64,000 nucleotides of DNA from Serinus canaria (GCF_022539315.1 NC_066336.1:62001-126000), one strand, 5' to 3'. Positions 10,501 to 38,782 are shown, counted from the stretch's first letter. Numbers and translations: made by a program. The notes: generated from the letters alone by a model not told the origin.

Positions 10501-10790
10501 GCTTTCTGCCTTTGCTCTCCAAAGTGCTCTTTGGGTTGATTGCTTAAGTTGCTTCAAACTTGCAAGCTCAAAATCACAGATTAAGTTAACCACATCATAA
10601 GCTTTCATCCCATGCTCAAGTTACAGCAACCTTACCCAGTCACTGGAAAGATTCTGAGACATTTTAGTGGTGTCTAACAATGATCCTTTTTTGAAATAAC
10701 ACATTCATGAGTGTTGGGTCAAATGACTTAAGACAGTTGAATGGGCAAGCAAAGCAGAAAGATGGGCAGGAACCAAATTGCAAAGGGCAA
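7560..10790. other. AT-rich intergenic stretch, no gene recognised
   Basis: This lies between the CR1 at 7.5 kb and the 3' end of TRNAU1AP. Frames are short. I looked for TAF12 exons, expected near RAB42 in human gene order, and did not find any. Confidence 0.4.
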
Positions 10791-10794
10791 TTTT

Positions 10795-11134
10795 ACTTAA
10801 AAGACCAACTTTTTTATTGTATGATGGAGTAGAGTCTCTCTCCTGTGCCATCTTGTTGAAAGTTTATAAGTTACAATTCCCAGTAAGTATTAAGAGTTCA
10901 TTTCAAGACAAAAGGAATAAAACTGTCGCAGTTCTAATTTTCACCATGAATAAAGGTTTCCGTGATTCTCCAATACTTGTTCTCTACAGGAAAGGCCACA
11001 GTCCTCCTGTATTCCGAGTACCTGACCTCGGTGGGGAAAGGGCCACTCCTCCCAACTGCAGGATCCGGGGGCACTGCAACAGTCTGGAGCGCACTGGGAG
11101 GATGTCTCACAGACACCACACCTCAGCAATGAGG
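10795..11134 (-). other. Probable 3' UTR of TRNAU1AP with poly(A) signal
   Basis: After the TAG stop (11135-11137) the first AATAAA on the minus strand is at 10813-10818, giving a 3' UTR of about 330-340 bases. The cleavage site is inferred, not seen. Confidence 0.45.
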
Positions 11135-26524
<15,390 letters not shown>

Positions 26525-26575
26525 GCTGCTCCCGGAGGCCCCGCGGCGGCTTCAGCGGGGCCGCACGTTCCACCT

Positions 26576-26612
26576 CCCGGCCCGGCCCGGCCCGGCCCGG
26601 CCCGGCCCGGCC
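26576..26612. repeat. (CCCGG)n pentanucleotide run in the promoter
   Basis: Seven consecutive CCCGG-type units lie about 55-90 bases upstream of the TRNAU1AP start codon. Confidence 0.95.
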
Positions 26613-26952
26613 CCGCCGCCGCCCCTCCTTCCGTCCTACCCCCGGTGCCCCGGTCCCTCGGTCCCTCCCCAGGTCCCTCCCGCCGCCGCCCGGGCCGGCC
26701 CCGCCGCCTCCTCCGCGGCCCCGGCGGGCGGAGAGAGCGGCGCCCCTGCCGCCGCATCGCCCCCTGGCGGCAGGAGGAGCGACAGCCGCGGGAGGGAGCC
26801 GAGGGCAGGGGGGGGTTTGAGGCAACCTAGGGAGCCTTTGGGGCAACTGCAGCTGCCTGAGGGGAGACTGGAGTGAGGGGGGGAGCGGTCTCTTCTACAA
26901 CGCCTGCAGTGAGAGGGCAAGAGGAAATGGCCTTAAGCTGAGACAGGAGATT

Positions 26953-27235
26953 CAGATATCATAGAATATGCTGAGTTGGGAGGGACAATCCGGGACCACC
27001 GAGACCAACACTTAGCCCTGCACAAGACATTCGAACAATTCCACCCTGTGCCTGAGAGCATTGTCCAAACGCTCCTGGAGCTCTGGCAGCCTTGCAGTTA
27101 TGACCATTGCCTGGGGAGCCTGCTCAGTGTGGCAGCACCATGTGGGGGAAGAACCTTTTCTGCTATCCAACCTAACCCTCCCCTGACACAGCTCCATCCT
27201 GTGACAAGCACTTTGGTCATCTCTTCAAGGCACCA
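26953..27235 (-). mobile_element. CR1 LINE 3' end
   Basis: 'atcatagaatatgctgagtt', 'gggagggacaatccgggacc', 'attgtccaaacgctcctgga' and 'gaccattgcctggggagcct' are the reverse complement of a CR1 3' end. The same family is found at 57.8 kb. Confidence 0.88.
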
Positions 27236-27439
27236 CTGCTGTCAGAGATGGCACAGGGTTTACAAAGTTGGACAGTTTTTGACAATGCTGAAAGGCCAAA
27301 GACATGTGGGGGTTCATTTGTTGTAGACAAAAAAAAAGGTTCGTGAGAGACCATGGCTTCCCTCCACTCAATGGGGCAGCAGCTGCATCAGAAGCTTCTA
27401 ATCCCAGCCAAACTGCCTCCTCATACAGATAGAAGATCC

Positions 27440-27900
27440 ATCCTTGGGATCATCAGCCCGAGACGCGGGGTTGGATTGGGTACGGTGCGATCCTCTTGTT
27501 TACTTCCGCAGGCCTTCGACAGCGATGGTGGCGATTCCTGGAGAAGATGAACCCCCTCGTACCGACAGAGCAGAGACGAGTGAGCCTGAGAAGTGGTTGG
27601 TATTTTCGGCATCCCAAGAGCCGGTTGGAATTTCGCCATTCTCCGTCACGGGTAAGCCCTTTGCTCTGTTAGGGAATGCCACGCATGGGCTGAATCCCTG
27701 GCTGTGGTTGGGCAGGCGCTGCTGCACGCCATAAATCCAGCTCCTGGCGACAGGGACACTTCAAAGCCTCTGCGCTATTTTTGCCGCGGTGGCTCGGGCT
27801 CCGGGCGAACCGGGCGGTGCCTCCGCCGGTCGTATCCCAGGAGAGGGCAGCAAGAGCCCGCCGGTGTCGGGTGGAGGTTTTCCGGTATTGGCCTTGGGCA
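27440..27900. promoter_or_regulatory. Small CpG-rich cluster with open frames, unidentified
   Basis: CpG density rises here without repeat content. A plus-strand frame starts ATGGTGGCGATTCC (27524) and stays open to a good donor ACGG|GTAAGC (exon end 27651). A minus-strand frame is open over the same bases. It could be a first exon of an unrecorded transcript or a weak second promoter near TRNAU1AP. I recognise no protein family. Confidence 0.35.
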
Positions 27901-27959
27901 GCTTCGTGTGATGGAACCAATTCTAGAACTCCTTCCGAAGTGATGTGTTAGCGTTCACT

Positions 27960-29390
27960 CAAATCTTGCCCCACAACATCCCTCTTCCATGACTAAGGGC
28001 AGAGACCCACCGGGAGGGGAGCAGAGAATTCCTTGCTCTGCTTTTCCCTGCGGACAGAGCAGAGCACGTTTGATCCTTCCGACATTCCTGCAGGAGACAG
28101 TGAGAATCCTTTGTCCTCATTCTGAGCAGGATCTACATCTCTCATCATGCTGAAACACGGCCAGTATTGGCTGCGCTAGAATATCAAGTCTTGGGGGGTG
28201 CAAGATGTGAGATTAACAGTTTATGTGTTTTCTGACTTCTGAGTCCTTAGAGCACCCTCAGATCATTTTTCTCCAAGTTCTGCCCTAAAGTCTAAAATCT
28301 ATCATGAAATTAGAAAGGCAGCAAAACCCACTGTTGATAACTCAGCTGAACAAAGACCTTGGGTTGTCAAGTTGCACTTTTTGTGCCTTGGTGTCACTGG
28401 CAACCTGGTCTCTTGCAAATTCAGCCCCTTTGAAGCCCCTGCTGTGTCTGCCTTTCAGATGTCGGCTTCCAGAATGGTTTTATGTTCCCAACATCACAAT
28501 TTATCCACTGGTTAACTTGGAGCTCTGCTCTGCAGAGCCCACAAAACTGTCCCTCATTCTCTGTTATTACTTTAAAAGCCAGTAGTTCTTTGTCATTTAA
28601 TGAAGTGAGTCCAGTGTCTTTAATAATCCCTTTCTGGCTTTTTCCTTCCAACTGAGTAACATGAAACTTGCTTTTCCTAGCATAATCCAAGACGTGGATA
28701 TTGGGCAACAAAAATGCAGAAGGATGTGATTGTGTTGGACCAGGAAAAGTTTAAATTCAGTGTTATATCTGAAGTGACTGCTGTTTATGCACTTAACCTT
28801 GTGACAGAGTAAAAACAGTGCCAGGAGCATGTTAATATGTGAAAAAGTGTTTATTCCCCTTTAAACATTTATGAAATGGCAAAGAGGCCATGAAGGAAGA
28901 TGAGGGTATTCCTCTGTCCTGAGTGTGAGTGTCAGTATTTAGCAGCCAAAGCATATGTGTCCCTTGTTCCCTTTGCTAGGACAGCAGGTATTTCTGGATC
29001 TAGGAACTTGGTCCTGAAAACTGCTGAGTAAATTCCAACTAGTGTTTACTGGAATCCACTAAAGGGGTGATCCCTGAGCCCATGTTTAACTGGTCTCTGG
29101 GAGCTGTATCCTGTTGGAAGCCCCAGTCCTGGAGGCTTCATACCTCTTTCAACTCTTGGTAACTTTGACTGGGGTTAAGGGTCACTCAGTACCTCATGGG
29201 AGGAGGCCCTGACTGCTTTCAACTTTTAAAATTAATGGTTTTGATCTTGAGAATCTGGCCTGGGAGATTTTAATTTGATTTCAGACCCCAAGAATTCTTC
29301 CAGCATTAACTGGTTGTTTCCAGGCTGCCAGACCAAGGTGTGTCCCCTGAAGGTGCTGCTCTGGGCAGCTTTTAGTGCCTTGATGAACAT
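27960..29390. other. No gene recognised
   Basis: Intergenic or intronic sequence with only short frames and no repeat I can name. Confidence 0.4.
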
Positions 29391-29394
29391 TTCA

Positions 29395-29640
29395 TAGAAC
29401 CGTGGAGTGGTTGGGTTGAAAGGCACTTTAAAGCTCATCTTGTTTCAACCCCCTGTCATGGATAGGGACACCTTCCACTAACCCAGGCTGCCCCAAGCCC
29501 CTGGGGCAGTCTGGCCTTGGACACTTCCAGGCATGGGGATGGGGCAGCCACAGCTTTTCTGGGCAAGGTGTGCCAGGGCCTCACCAGACGAACAGGGAGT
29601 GGCTTCCTAATCTTGTCAGAAATGGCTCTGGGGTGGGAGA
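29395..29640 (-). mobile_element. CR1 LINE 3' end
   Basis: 'catagaaccgtggagtggtt', 'gggttgaaaggcactttaaa', 'gatagggacaccttccacta' and 'gatggggcagccacagcttt' are a reverse-complement CR1 3' end. Confidence 0.88.
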
Positions 29641-29649
29641 GGGACTGGA

Positions 29650-31200
29650 CCCCACAAACTTACACACGCACAGTGAGGCTGCAACTGTTTCAGTTCTGGA
29701 GTCTTTACTCTGGATGTTTCTAAGTAGGAGGATCACTATTCAGCTTCAGTCTCCCTGGTGATTTTAAGGTACTGGCAAGAGAAATCCTCCTATTTTTAAA
29801 TGGAGCAGATCCCATCTGGAGTTACTGGGGCAGTGCCACAGGGAGCTGTTGGCACTGATGTCTCTAGCAGTGGGATTTCCTCCTGGCCACAGACCTGGCA
29901 GAGTCTCTGCCAGGAGAGGACCCCATTGCCAGCCCATAGCTCCAGGAAAGGCCATCAGCAGCCAGTGCCAGTGGTATGTCCAGCAGCAGCTGTACAGCAA
30001 CTTTGTGGGACTGCTAAGGTCTTGTCAGATGTGGAAAAATTTTCTGATTTTTAGCAGAAATATCCAGGTACAGCACCTGATGCTGCTTCTTAAGTCATCC
30101 TTGCCTATCACCATTGGAAATCATGAAGAATTTCTGTTCCAGCCAGGGAGGAGCAATTAACCCCAAGGCTTCACCTCACTATGTCTTCCTACCCCACATT
30201 AGAGCCTGATGCCAAGGACATTCCCAGCTGTCCCCACCTGCTGCCCTGAATTTCCAGATTGCTGAAACATTCAGGGCCCATATTCCATCTCAGCCTCTGT
30301 TCTTTCTCTCAGCCTGCAGCAGCTCATGAGTCTTCACCCTCCTGTAATCAATTTGAACTGTAAATAATTTATCTGATATTGTTTCTGTTTTTAAGGCCTT
30401 TGTACAGTCCCAGGATCCTGTTGGCACAGCCCTGCTCAGGCTGTTACTCCTCTCTGAGCTTCTCTCCTACCATTCATACAGTTGCTGAGTCTCAAACCAT
30501 CCTGAGGTTGCACTTTACTCAACGCTAATAAATATCTCTATTTTTTATATTTCTGAACTGATCCCTTTGTGTGGGGCTCCTGCCTGGTTCCTCTGCTGAC
30601 CTTTCCGCAGTGCTGGGACCTTCTGTAGAGCTGATGCCTGGGTACTGGAGGGGAGGGGGGGTGACAGGTTTTTTTTTTTCCTGTTCCCAAAGAGCAGCAG
30701 GATTGATGTTAGTGTTTTGCAGACACCTCTGCAGCCCACAAAACTCAGCTCGTCCCTCCACGGCTTGGAGGGGGGACAAGCAGAGCCCCCCTCTGCCTGC
30801 CGAAGGACCCACAAGCCCTTAATACCAGATTAAAAATAACTCCGGGAGCAGATGTGAACAGAAGTCGGTGATAACAGGGCCAGAACGCGAGGGGCTTTGC
30901 AGTGGCTTAACAGCTTATGGATTCATCCCCTCTCATCACATTAGCAGGGACTCCCCCCTCTCCCACTCTGTAGTGCCTAGAGGTTCTTCCTGCTCCCAAA
31001 CCTTCAGCCTCACCGGAGAAGCGGTGGGAGGGGGGGCGCATAAGGGGGAACAAACCCCTGTCACGCTTGAGTTGCGTGGTGTTGAAGTTCTGATCTCGGG
31101 GCAAGATCCGGCCCGTGCAGCTCTGGGGGCTGTAAAGGCCCTGGCAGAGGCAGCGGGAGACACACAGTGACGGCCCCCGCCAGTGTCCCCAGGGTGGTAA
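29650..31200. other. No gene recognised
   Basis: This contains a G-run followed by a T-run near 30.65 kb. Short frames only. It leads into the CpG island of the 32-kb promoter. Confidence 0.4.
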
Positions 31201-31289
31201 CCATTAGATGGCACTAGTAACCTCCCCATGGGGACACCGCGTCCCCAGGGCAGGGTACAGTGGCGTGCCCCTAGAGTGCTGAGCGTGAC

Positions 31290-32040
31290 CCCGGGAGTGC
31301 CCGCTGGGTACTCCAGCCTAGTCCCGGCACCCACTGCCACCGCAAGGCCACCACCGCCAAGCCAACGGAGACGACAGCGAGGCCCTCGGTGCTGGGGCCG
31401 AGTTCCATCCTGCCGCCAGCTCCGTCCCCGTCTTCGCGGGGGCCCTATTCCGCCTTATCTCCGCAGACGCCGCCTGCGCGGCACCGATAACCCGGGCGCG
31501 GCCCCAGGAATGGGGTCGGGTTTGGGGGCGCTGCAGTGACCCTGACGCCCTTACAGGCTCCGGCCACGCTGCAGCCTTCTGCGGTGGGCTCAGGATGGGG
31601 ACACCCCCGGCTACTCCAGCTCCCAGAAAGGACGGGGTTTTCCCTAAGAAAACTTCGGGAAGTAGTGAAAATAAGCAAAACTATCTACAAAAGCCCTGAT
31701 TCTGCCGGTTTTTGGGGGGTTTGGGCCTCTGCCATGACGTGGGGGTAACTCGGGGGGGGGGGACACGGGACCTTCTCCTTATTTGGGCCTATGACGTCAC
31801 GGGGGCGCAAGGAGGAATCTCTTGGCCCCACTCCCCGCCTGTCACCTGCGGGACCCGCCCACTGCAGCGGCTCACGCTGTCCCCGCCCCTTCCGCGCTCT
31901 GACGGGCGGGGGAGACAGCCAGCGGGCGCGGCCAAGGTGGGCGGGGCTCGTGTGGTGACGTCAAGTGGAGGGGGCGGGGCCGGTGGTGCAGGTGGAGGCA
32001 GCGCGGAGCGGAGTGGCGGCCCCGGTGAGCGGGGGCAGGT
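31290..32040 (+). promoter_or_regulatory. CpG-island promoter and first exon with two CREs
   Basis: A dense CpG island contains two perfect TGACGTCA cAMP-response elements (31792-31799 and 31956-31963) and several GC boxes. A plus-strand first exon ends CCCG|GTGAGC, with the exon's last base at 32024. No ATG-led frame in the exon is convincing, so it is probably 5' UTR. The gene is not identified. It runs rightward into the gene-poor 32-64 kb. Confidence 0.65.
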
Positions 32041-32044
32041 GAAG

Positions 32045-32660
32045 TTCCTCGGGTGTCAGGCCTGTTATGGGGTGAGAAGGGTTTTGAGGGGAGGGTGAGG
32101 GCTGTAGGGGTCAGGCAAGTTATGGAATGCGGGAGTCCTGGGGTGCTTTGGGGGGTATAGGGCTCAGGCAGGTTCTGGAGGATTTGGGGCTCCCTAGAGG
32201 GACCCATGGTGGGTCAGTCTGGTCGTGGGCTGCGGGGTTGTAGGAAGAGTTGTGGTGCTGTGGGGGCACATGGGGACTCAGGCTGTTTATGGAGTGGAGG
32301 GGTTGCCAGAGGACATGGGGTGCTATGAAGCAGGGGGTCTCCGGTGGGGTCAGGCTGGATGTGGGGTGATCTGCGGGAACCAGGGGTACCCGTAGAGGTC
32401 AGGCTGGATGTGAGGTGGTTTAGGGTGCTCAAGGGTTTGGGGGGGCTGGGGATGTCAGTCTAGATGTGGGGGACCCACGGTGACTGAAGTGTGAAGCAGG
32501 GGGTTGTGGAGAAATGGGGGATGTTCAAGGGACTGGACGAGACTAGGGAAGCACCTGCAGCGCTCTCTGGAAGCTATGGGGCAGAAAGGAAGTGAGGTGC
32601 TCTGGAGTGGGGAGATTTCCAGTAGGGTCAGGCTGGGTGTGGGGGGAATGGGGTGCACTA
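32045..32660. repeat. Degenerate ~55-bp tandem repeat at the start of intron 1
   Basis: A motif close to GGGTCAGGCTGGATGTGGGG recurs near 32053, 32108, 32162, 32213, 32277, 32348, 32398, 32453 and 32626, mostly 50-64 bases apart. The plus strand is strongly G-rich. It begins immediately after the first-exon donor. Confidence 0.75.
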
Positions 32661-32984
32661 GAGCTGTCCTGGAGACTCTGAGTTGGGGCTGCCGGGGAGG
32701 ATGTGGGGTGGAGGGCCACCCACAGTGGTTTCATGCTCAAGAGGTGGATGGGGCCCTGCCTCACGGGGAGTGACCAGCCCTGGGATGTCTCCCCCCATGC
32801 TGTTGTTTCCTCTGGTGCAGTGGAGGGGAAAAGGCAGGTGCAGCCTCGGGGAGTGCGCACCCCACACTCACGGCAGCAGCACTGGTTTCCCTTTCTGGGA
32901 GGTGGCAGCTCCCGCTTTGGCATTTGGGTCCAGCTCTGTTTCCTGGAGCATTCGGTGTTGCTGGGGCTGTGCCAGAGATGCAGC

Positions 32985-33400
32985 AGCTCAGCCTGTGGCT
33001 TCGGGGTGGCCGCGATCTCTTCCCGAGACACCGTCTGTGCCCGCCGGACGGTTCCCAAAGCCGGCGGCAGTGGCCGAGCTGCGGGGCGGCGGGGGCTTCT
33101 CCTGACGTCGATCCCAGTCCTGGCGCCGGTCGGGGCCGCGCTGAAGCCTCCCATCGACTTCCCCACGCCCGTGGGGGGGTCGATGTCTTCACGTCCCCTC
33201 CTCGACGGGAACACTTTGCGCTGATGTTGCAACCACAGGCGTGTGCGGCGTGCCCGGCGGTTCCTGCAGTCTCTTCCTCTCCTGAATTTCGCCCTTCTGC
33301 AGTCGTGGTGGGACGAGAGGCTTGTGAACCTGCCCGTTAGTCCGTGCCGTTGGCTGTGCCGGTGGCGGGTCCGAGCGGCTGCTGGGATGGCAGGGGACAG
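32985..33400. promoter_or_regulatory. Second CpG island downstream of the 32-kb first exon
   Basis: CpG-dense sequence with a TGACGTCG site near 33100 and no recognisable coding. It may be an alternative promoter or enhancer of the same unit. Confidence 0.5.
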
Positions 33401-33559
33401 CGGGGGACAGTGACTATCTTTAGGGCTGTGTTGCAATGGAGGGGTGTGCCTTGGCTCGGCGCTGCCGGCAGCCGCCTCCTCGCCCGAGGATTGACTTACT
33501 CCGAGGCTCTCGCATGGGGAAAACCAACACTTGCTCTGCGGTTTGTGTGAGCAGAAGGA

Positions 33560-36500
33560 GGGGGGCTGTGGTGGGGCTCTGAGGCTGAGCCAGGGGTCTG
33601 ACAGTATGGGGGCTGGTGTCAGTCACACAGGGCCTGCATGAGGTCAGGCTGTGTGAGGTGTGCAGGGCCGAGGTTTGGGGTGCACCGTCGGCCCCGGCAC
33701 TGTCACGTGTCACACATGCTCTGCCACTGCCTGGAAGTGGGAACACCTGAGCTGGAGCAAACGGCCAGCATGGGAAAGGTTGATGGTGGAGGGAATCTCT
33801 TCTGCCTCCTGGGAGAGAAGTTGCCCTGGAGCACGGGAGCAAGTTGGGTTCTTGCAAAGTGCATCCCAGAACGTTCCCATCCCTGTGCTCCCTTCCTGAG
33901 GCTTAGTGGAAGCACAAATGCAGCTGTAGGAGAGAGCCAGAGTCAGGTCTCTTTTGAGTCCTGTTTCTGCCAGAGTAACCTGGTTAGTCCGTGGGAATAA
34001 CTTGCACCAGAGTTGGGGTGACATGGAACCGAGGCTCTGTGTTTGGCCTCTGAGCCATTGTCCTGCTCATGGCCACTATGCCTGAGGTGGTGCAGCTGCA
34101 CCATGCCTGTCTCTGAGAGGAGGCAGCTGAAACTTGTGGAACAATTTGCATCCCCCCACGAGTACAGTTCCTCTCCCAGTTCCAGGGCCTGTATAGACGT
34201 GGGTCTCCTACAGTTCATGGTGCTGGCAGCCCCTCAGTTTCTCTGACAAAGTGGGGCACGTGCTGCTTCTGCTTGTGGTGATGATAACGGCAAATCGGCA
34301 GAAGCAAAAAGTTGATCTGTGCATCAAACTGCTTCCCATGGTTGTGCTCAACATGTTCTGTGGATGTGGGTCTCTCCTGTCCCTTCACTTTGCTTCTCCT
34401 CACGCTTAGGAGCAACTTCAGGCCTTTCCAAGCGGGCTTGAAACCTGCTGAAGACAGAAAGTGCCTTCTCATCTGCAGCAGTGCTGCTGGGATGAGGCTC
34501 CCTCTTCCTGACGCGCAGCCTGGCAGCTGCTGGAATTGCCTGCAGCCGCAGTGCTCCGCACCGCGCGTCCCCCCAGGCTGGCATGGTCCTTTCAGAGCCA
34601 ATGGTGGGGAAAGGATTTCTCAGAGAAAAGGCAAAACATCAGCTGTTTTTCAAGGAGGGTACTTTGGAGTTATATCACTGATTTAATATATAGCAAGGTT
34701 TTTCTGAGTTCCCTCCCTAGCTATTCCCCAGAGGGAAAGGCAAGTTGCAGGTGGTCCCTGTCCCAGAGGGCAGGAATTGTCCTGTCTCTGCTAAGCAGTG
34801 TTTCACCTTTGTGCTCACAGCTGCAGGAAGAGGCTTGAGGCTGTGGTGGCTGGAAGAGTCATAATTGGCTCTTGGCGACTCTGGATGCTGTGGTTGGAGG
34901 TGTGATTTGGGAAGAGGGTGGACTTGCCCATCATTAGCCCAGAAGTGTCTCTCACTGAGCTGCCCAGGAAAGAGGGGGATGTCTTGGTTGTCCTTTTTAT
35001 GAGTTTTGCTTCATGCAGTGATTTGAGTGAGCTCTGTGCTGGGATTCCCCAGGAAAGGCTGCAGTTAGTTTTCCCTATTTAGCCTGGGACTAGCACCCGG
35101 TGGATAAGCAGTCTCACTCAGCAGTTATTCCAATGAGGCCATGATGGTTCGGGTCCCTCATATTGGGACTTTGTCATGCCATCCCATTCTGAGCTGGTGG
35201 GAACAGCCAGGGTGGGCTGGCTGGGGCTGTGGGGTCTGGCCAGAGCAGCCACCACGGCTGCCCATCTCTCCCCACTAGAGGCTGCTGATGACCAGAGCAT
35301 TTTCCATCTCTGCTCTGAGAAAGCTCCGGGGTCTGGAATTTGCAGGGCCGAGCATCCTGGCCTGAGCTTTTCCTGCTGATTCACCCTGGAGACAGCAGTG
35401 CACTTGGCAATGGTTGGGTTCAGGGGGCACATCTGCTCCCCTGCCAGGCTTACAATAGATCTCCCTACTTCATTAAGTCTTAATTAGGTAAATGCACTGG
35501 GACCACGGGAGTCCATTGCCAGGGAACATGGGTCCTGCGTGGAGCTGGGTACCAGGGATGCCGGCTACCATCCTGCCTGCCTCAGGGGTTTTTCCAGCTG
35601 GGTGCTGAATGTGGAATGAGTTCAGGCTCTTGTGTTGTTTTCCCAGAGGATGTGTGCACAGCGATAAGAGCTTCAGCCCTCTGGCATAAATCAGTTGGCA
35701 GAAAAGCCAAGGATTAGTTAAGCCATGGAAAGGATCCTTCACCTCTGGGCACAGCCATGGTAAAGCCATCCTGTAGACACAAACAAGAGTCTTAGTGCAG
35801 GCCACCAAACAGGTGGGCAGGATGGGTTGGAAAACAGAGACCCTGGGAAGATCGTTAATCACAAAACAATGCAGTGTAAAATGAAAGGCAGTGGCTGCTG
35901 CAGTGAAAGTGCAGGGAAGGAGTCTGTGGAGTTGCACAAGCCCTGCTGCCCTTGTTGATGCAGGCAGTGCTGGGTGGGCAAAGTGGTGCCAGCTGGCTCT
36001 GGCACAGGGCACAGCTTCCCCCGACAATAGCAGAGCAGTGCTTTACATAATCTGGGACTTGCCAAACAAGCTTCAACGTCTGGAAAATCCTTCTGCTATT
36101 GTTCATGCTCAAAGTTTGCTAAATTTCCTGGTTTGATCTGCAGGGCTGGATTTTGCTCTGGGACCACAGTGGGGGAAAATGCTCTTTGCCCAGAGGGAAG
36201 AAAAGGGTGTTTGTGGCGTTTAATCCATTCTCTGTAGATGAAACTATTTTTGTGGTTCACAAGAGGTTCTGAGCAGCTGTTCGCAGCTTTGCAGGGCTGC
36301 AGGACTCTCTGTCTATCCAATTAGTATGGTTTGTGTCTAGACCCCTCCTGATGCCCACCCCCCTCCCACCCCACCCCGGGAAAAGCCTGGACTACCAGAT
36401 GAGGATGGGGCGCCATGGGCAGGGCTCACACAAACATCATCTGGGCTCCCAGCTCAGAGCCTGTGTCAGGACACAAATGCCGTGTCGGGACAACTTTTTG

Positions 36501-38000
36501 CTGTCTTAACCTCTCAGACCCTGAGGCTTCAGGAAGGCTCCAAAACTGCCACTCGTTGGCAGATTTTAGGAGAAGAGGTGTGATGGGAACTTGGGGTGTC
36601 TTGTTGTGCTGTGTCAACCCTGGTGGTGACTTCCTGGTGATTTGTGGCAGCTGGGAACCCCTCTGGAAATATACTGATGCTGTGGGAGCCACCCCAGGCC
36701 CATCCCAGCCTGTGTAAGGCTGGATGTGTTTCCTGGCCCCTGAGAAGTGTTTTGGGGTATGGGGCCTGCCCTTGCTCCTCCATTTGCTCACCCCCAAGCC
36801 CTTTGCCAACACAAATAAAGTCCCCATATGCTATTCAATTAAACAAAGAAATCCTGCTCGTTTGTGGATACATGTTCTCTGGTCATTTGTGGATAAATGA
36901 TTGAGAAACCCAACTTTTCTTTCCATTCCTTGGAAGGGCAGGTTTTGTAACAAGGAATGGGGTGAAGTTCTTACTGGTCCACTTACTGTGAGGCAAGCTT
37001 TTGACCCCTGGAAAGCAGCAGAGGAGATGGAACCTCAGCCTAACAGTATGAATACATCTTCTTATTAGACTTGGCTTTGAGTGCCTTTTATGTAGGTAAT
37101 TACATCTGGCCACAGATGTAATTGACCAGAGCTGTATTTAAGGAGGGGATATAAGGCTTGGCACATGCTGGGAGCCTTCAGAGTTGACTGCAGTGGCATT
37201 ATAGCAATCTGGTAGGTGTTGCTAACAAGGCAGTACAGGGCAGCTACAGGGAAGCTCTGAGCCTTAGGGCCTGGAAAACTTGGTGTTGGCACTGATTTCA
37301 GCTTTGTGGAGGGAAGTGGGGTGGACTGGTGCCTCAAAGCATCACCAGGGTGTTAAGGCAGCTGTGTATCATCTTGAATGTGACCTCCGTGACCTGATCT
37401 CTGATTGCTGTGGTGGTTTAGGTGCTCACTGGATAGTACCAGCCATCCAAGGGCTTGTATTTTTGTATCCACTTTCCAAAACCCCTTGGAGATGGATAAG
37501 CTGCTTGTAGGCACTTCAGAACTTGAAGGGAGCCCTTTGTCCCTGCTGAGGATATGTATTGGACAGGACAGCATGAGTTGCCTCCCTGCCCCTGGGTGAA
37601 CTCAAACGTTGAGTGTGGGAATGAGGAAGGGCAGATGTTAGCCTGGCACAGAGCCACGTTGAGCTGTAAGGTGACTTTTGCCTCTGTGTTGATGTTGGTG
37701 TCTGACCTGGAGGTGAACCCCTCCCATATGGCCAGGGTTGGCCAATCCGCGGCTGCTCAGAGGCTCACAGGATGGCAGATGGGGTCAGCACTGCTCGAGA
37801 ATTTCCTTGGGTACAGAGTGAAGGCTTTTAAATAGCAAACACAGTCATGTGCATCATGACATGGCACTTGGCCCTGAGGATCCATTGGCAGCTGGGCACT
37901 GGCTGAGCAATATGTCCACACCTGCTGGAATATTTTTTAAGTGTTAAAGTAAAATGATTTTGAGTACAAATGAAATAAGACCTAAACCTGTTGCTGGTGG
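33560..38000. other. Probable intron, no gene recognised
   Basis: Over 4 kb has only short frames and no clear transposon. It is interpreted as intron of the plus-strand gene that starts at 32.0 kb. Confidence 0.4.
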
Positions 38001-38032
38001 GTTTGAAGTGCAGGTCCTCCCTGAGAGGTAGT

Positions 38033-38069
38033 CTGGAGAAACCCTGCCTTTCTTGGGTAGGTTATGTGG
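38033..38069 (+). repeat. 37-bp direct repeat, copy 1
   Basis: This is identical over 37 bases to 39744-39780 (text begins CTGGAGAAACCCTGCC and ends GGTTATGTGG). The flanks on both sides are unrelated. Confidence 0.95.
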
Positions 38070-38782
38070 CCCCATCCCAGTGTGCTGTGCTGATAGATCC
38101 CATGCCTCCGCTGGGTGCCAAGACTTCAGCCTTCTAGGAAAAACAGCAGGAGCCAGTATGGGTTTTCTTCTGCCATCCCTTGGGCACCTGGTGCTGTGTG
38201 AGCAGCGTCCAGAGTTGCAGATGGCTCATGTTGTGGTTGCAGTACTGCTTGGTCCATCTGAGCTGCCTTTGAGTGGGAACACACGAGATATGCAAGTTAA
38301 GAATTGATCTGTGGTGCTGACCAGGATTTATTTTGGTGCTGCTGCTTTTTCTTCTGCTGTAGCATGAAGTGAATGTGATTTCGGCAGCTGCCTGGCTCTG
38401 CCAGTTTGCATCCTTCCCTCCCTACAAATTGTCTTCATCCTGCTCAGCTTCCTGACCCCTGTCCTAGTCAATACAAGGCTGTTATTGGAGCTCCGCAAGC
38501 CATGATGATCACATCCAAGTGCTGGACCTCAAACTACCTGGCAATGCTGGGCTGGATGAAGAAGCTCATTTGCATTGGGTGGTTAATTCTCTGTATGCTT
38601 TAATCTCTGTGACCATCTGTGTTCTTTCCCAGGCTGGGGAATTGGGAGCTCTTTGGATTTTCCCAGGAGGTGAACATAGAGAGGACTGCTTATTATGGCT
38701 ATGCTGAAAACTGCCCAGGGTCAGAGTAAGACATCCTCATTAGCTCTGGGAGCAGTTGTTCTGCACCTTTGTGTCACCAACA

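Noticed and set aside
1..11000. U11 snRNA (RNU11), located near this block in human
   Set aside because: No stretch resembling U11 was seen here or elsewhere in the window.
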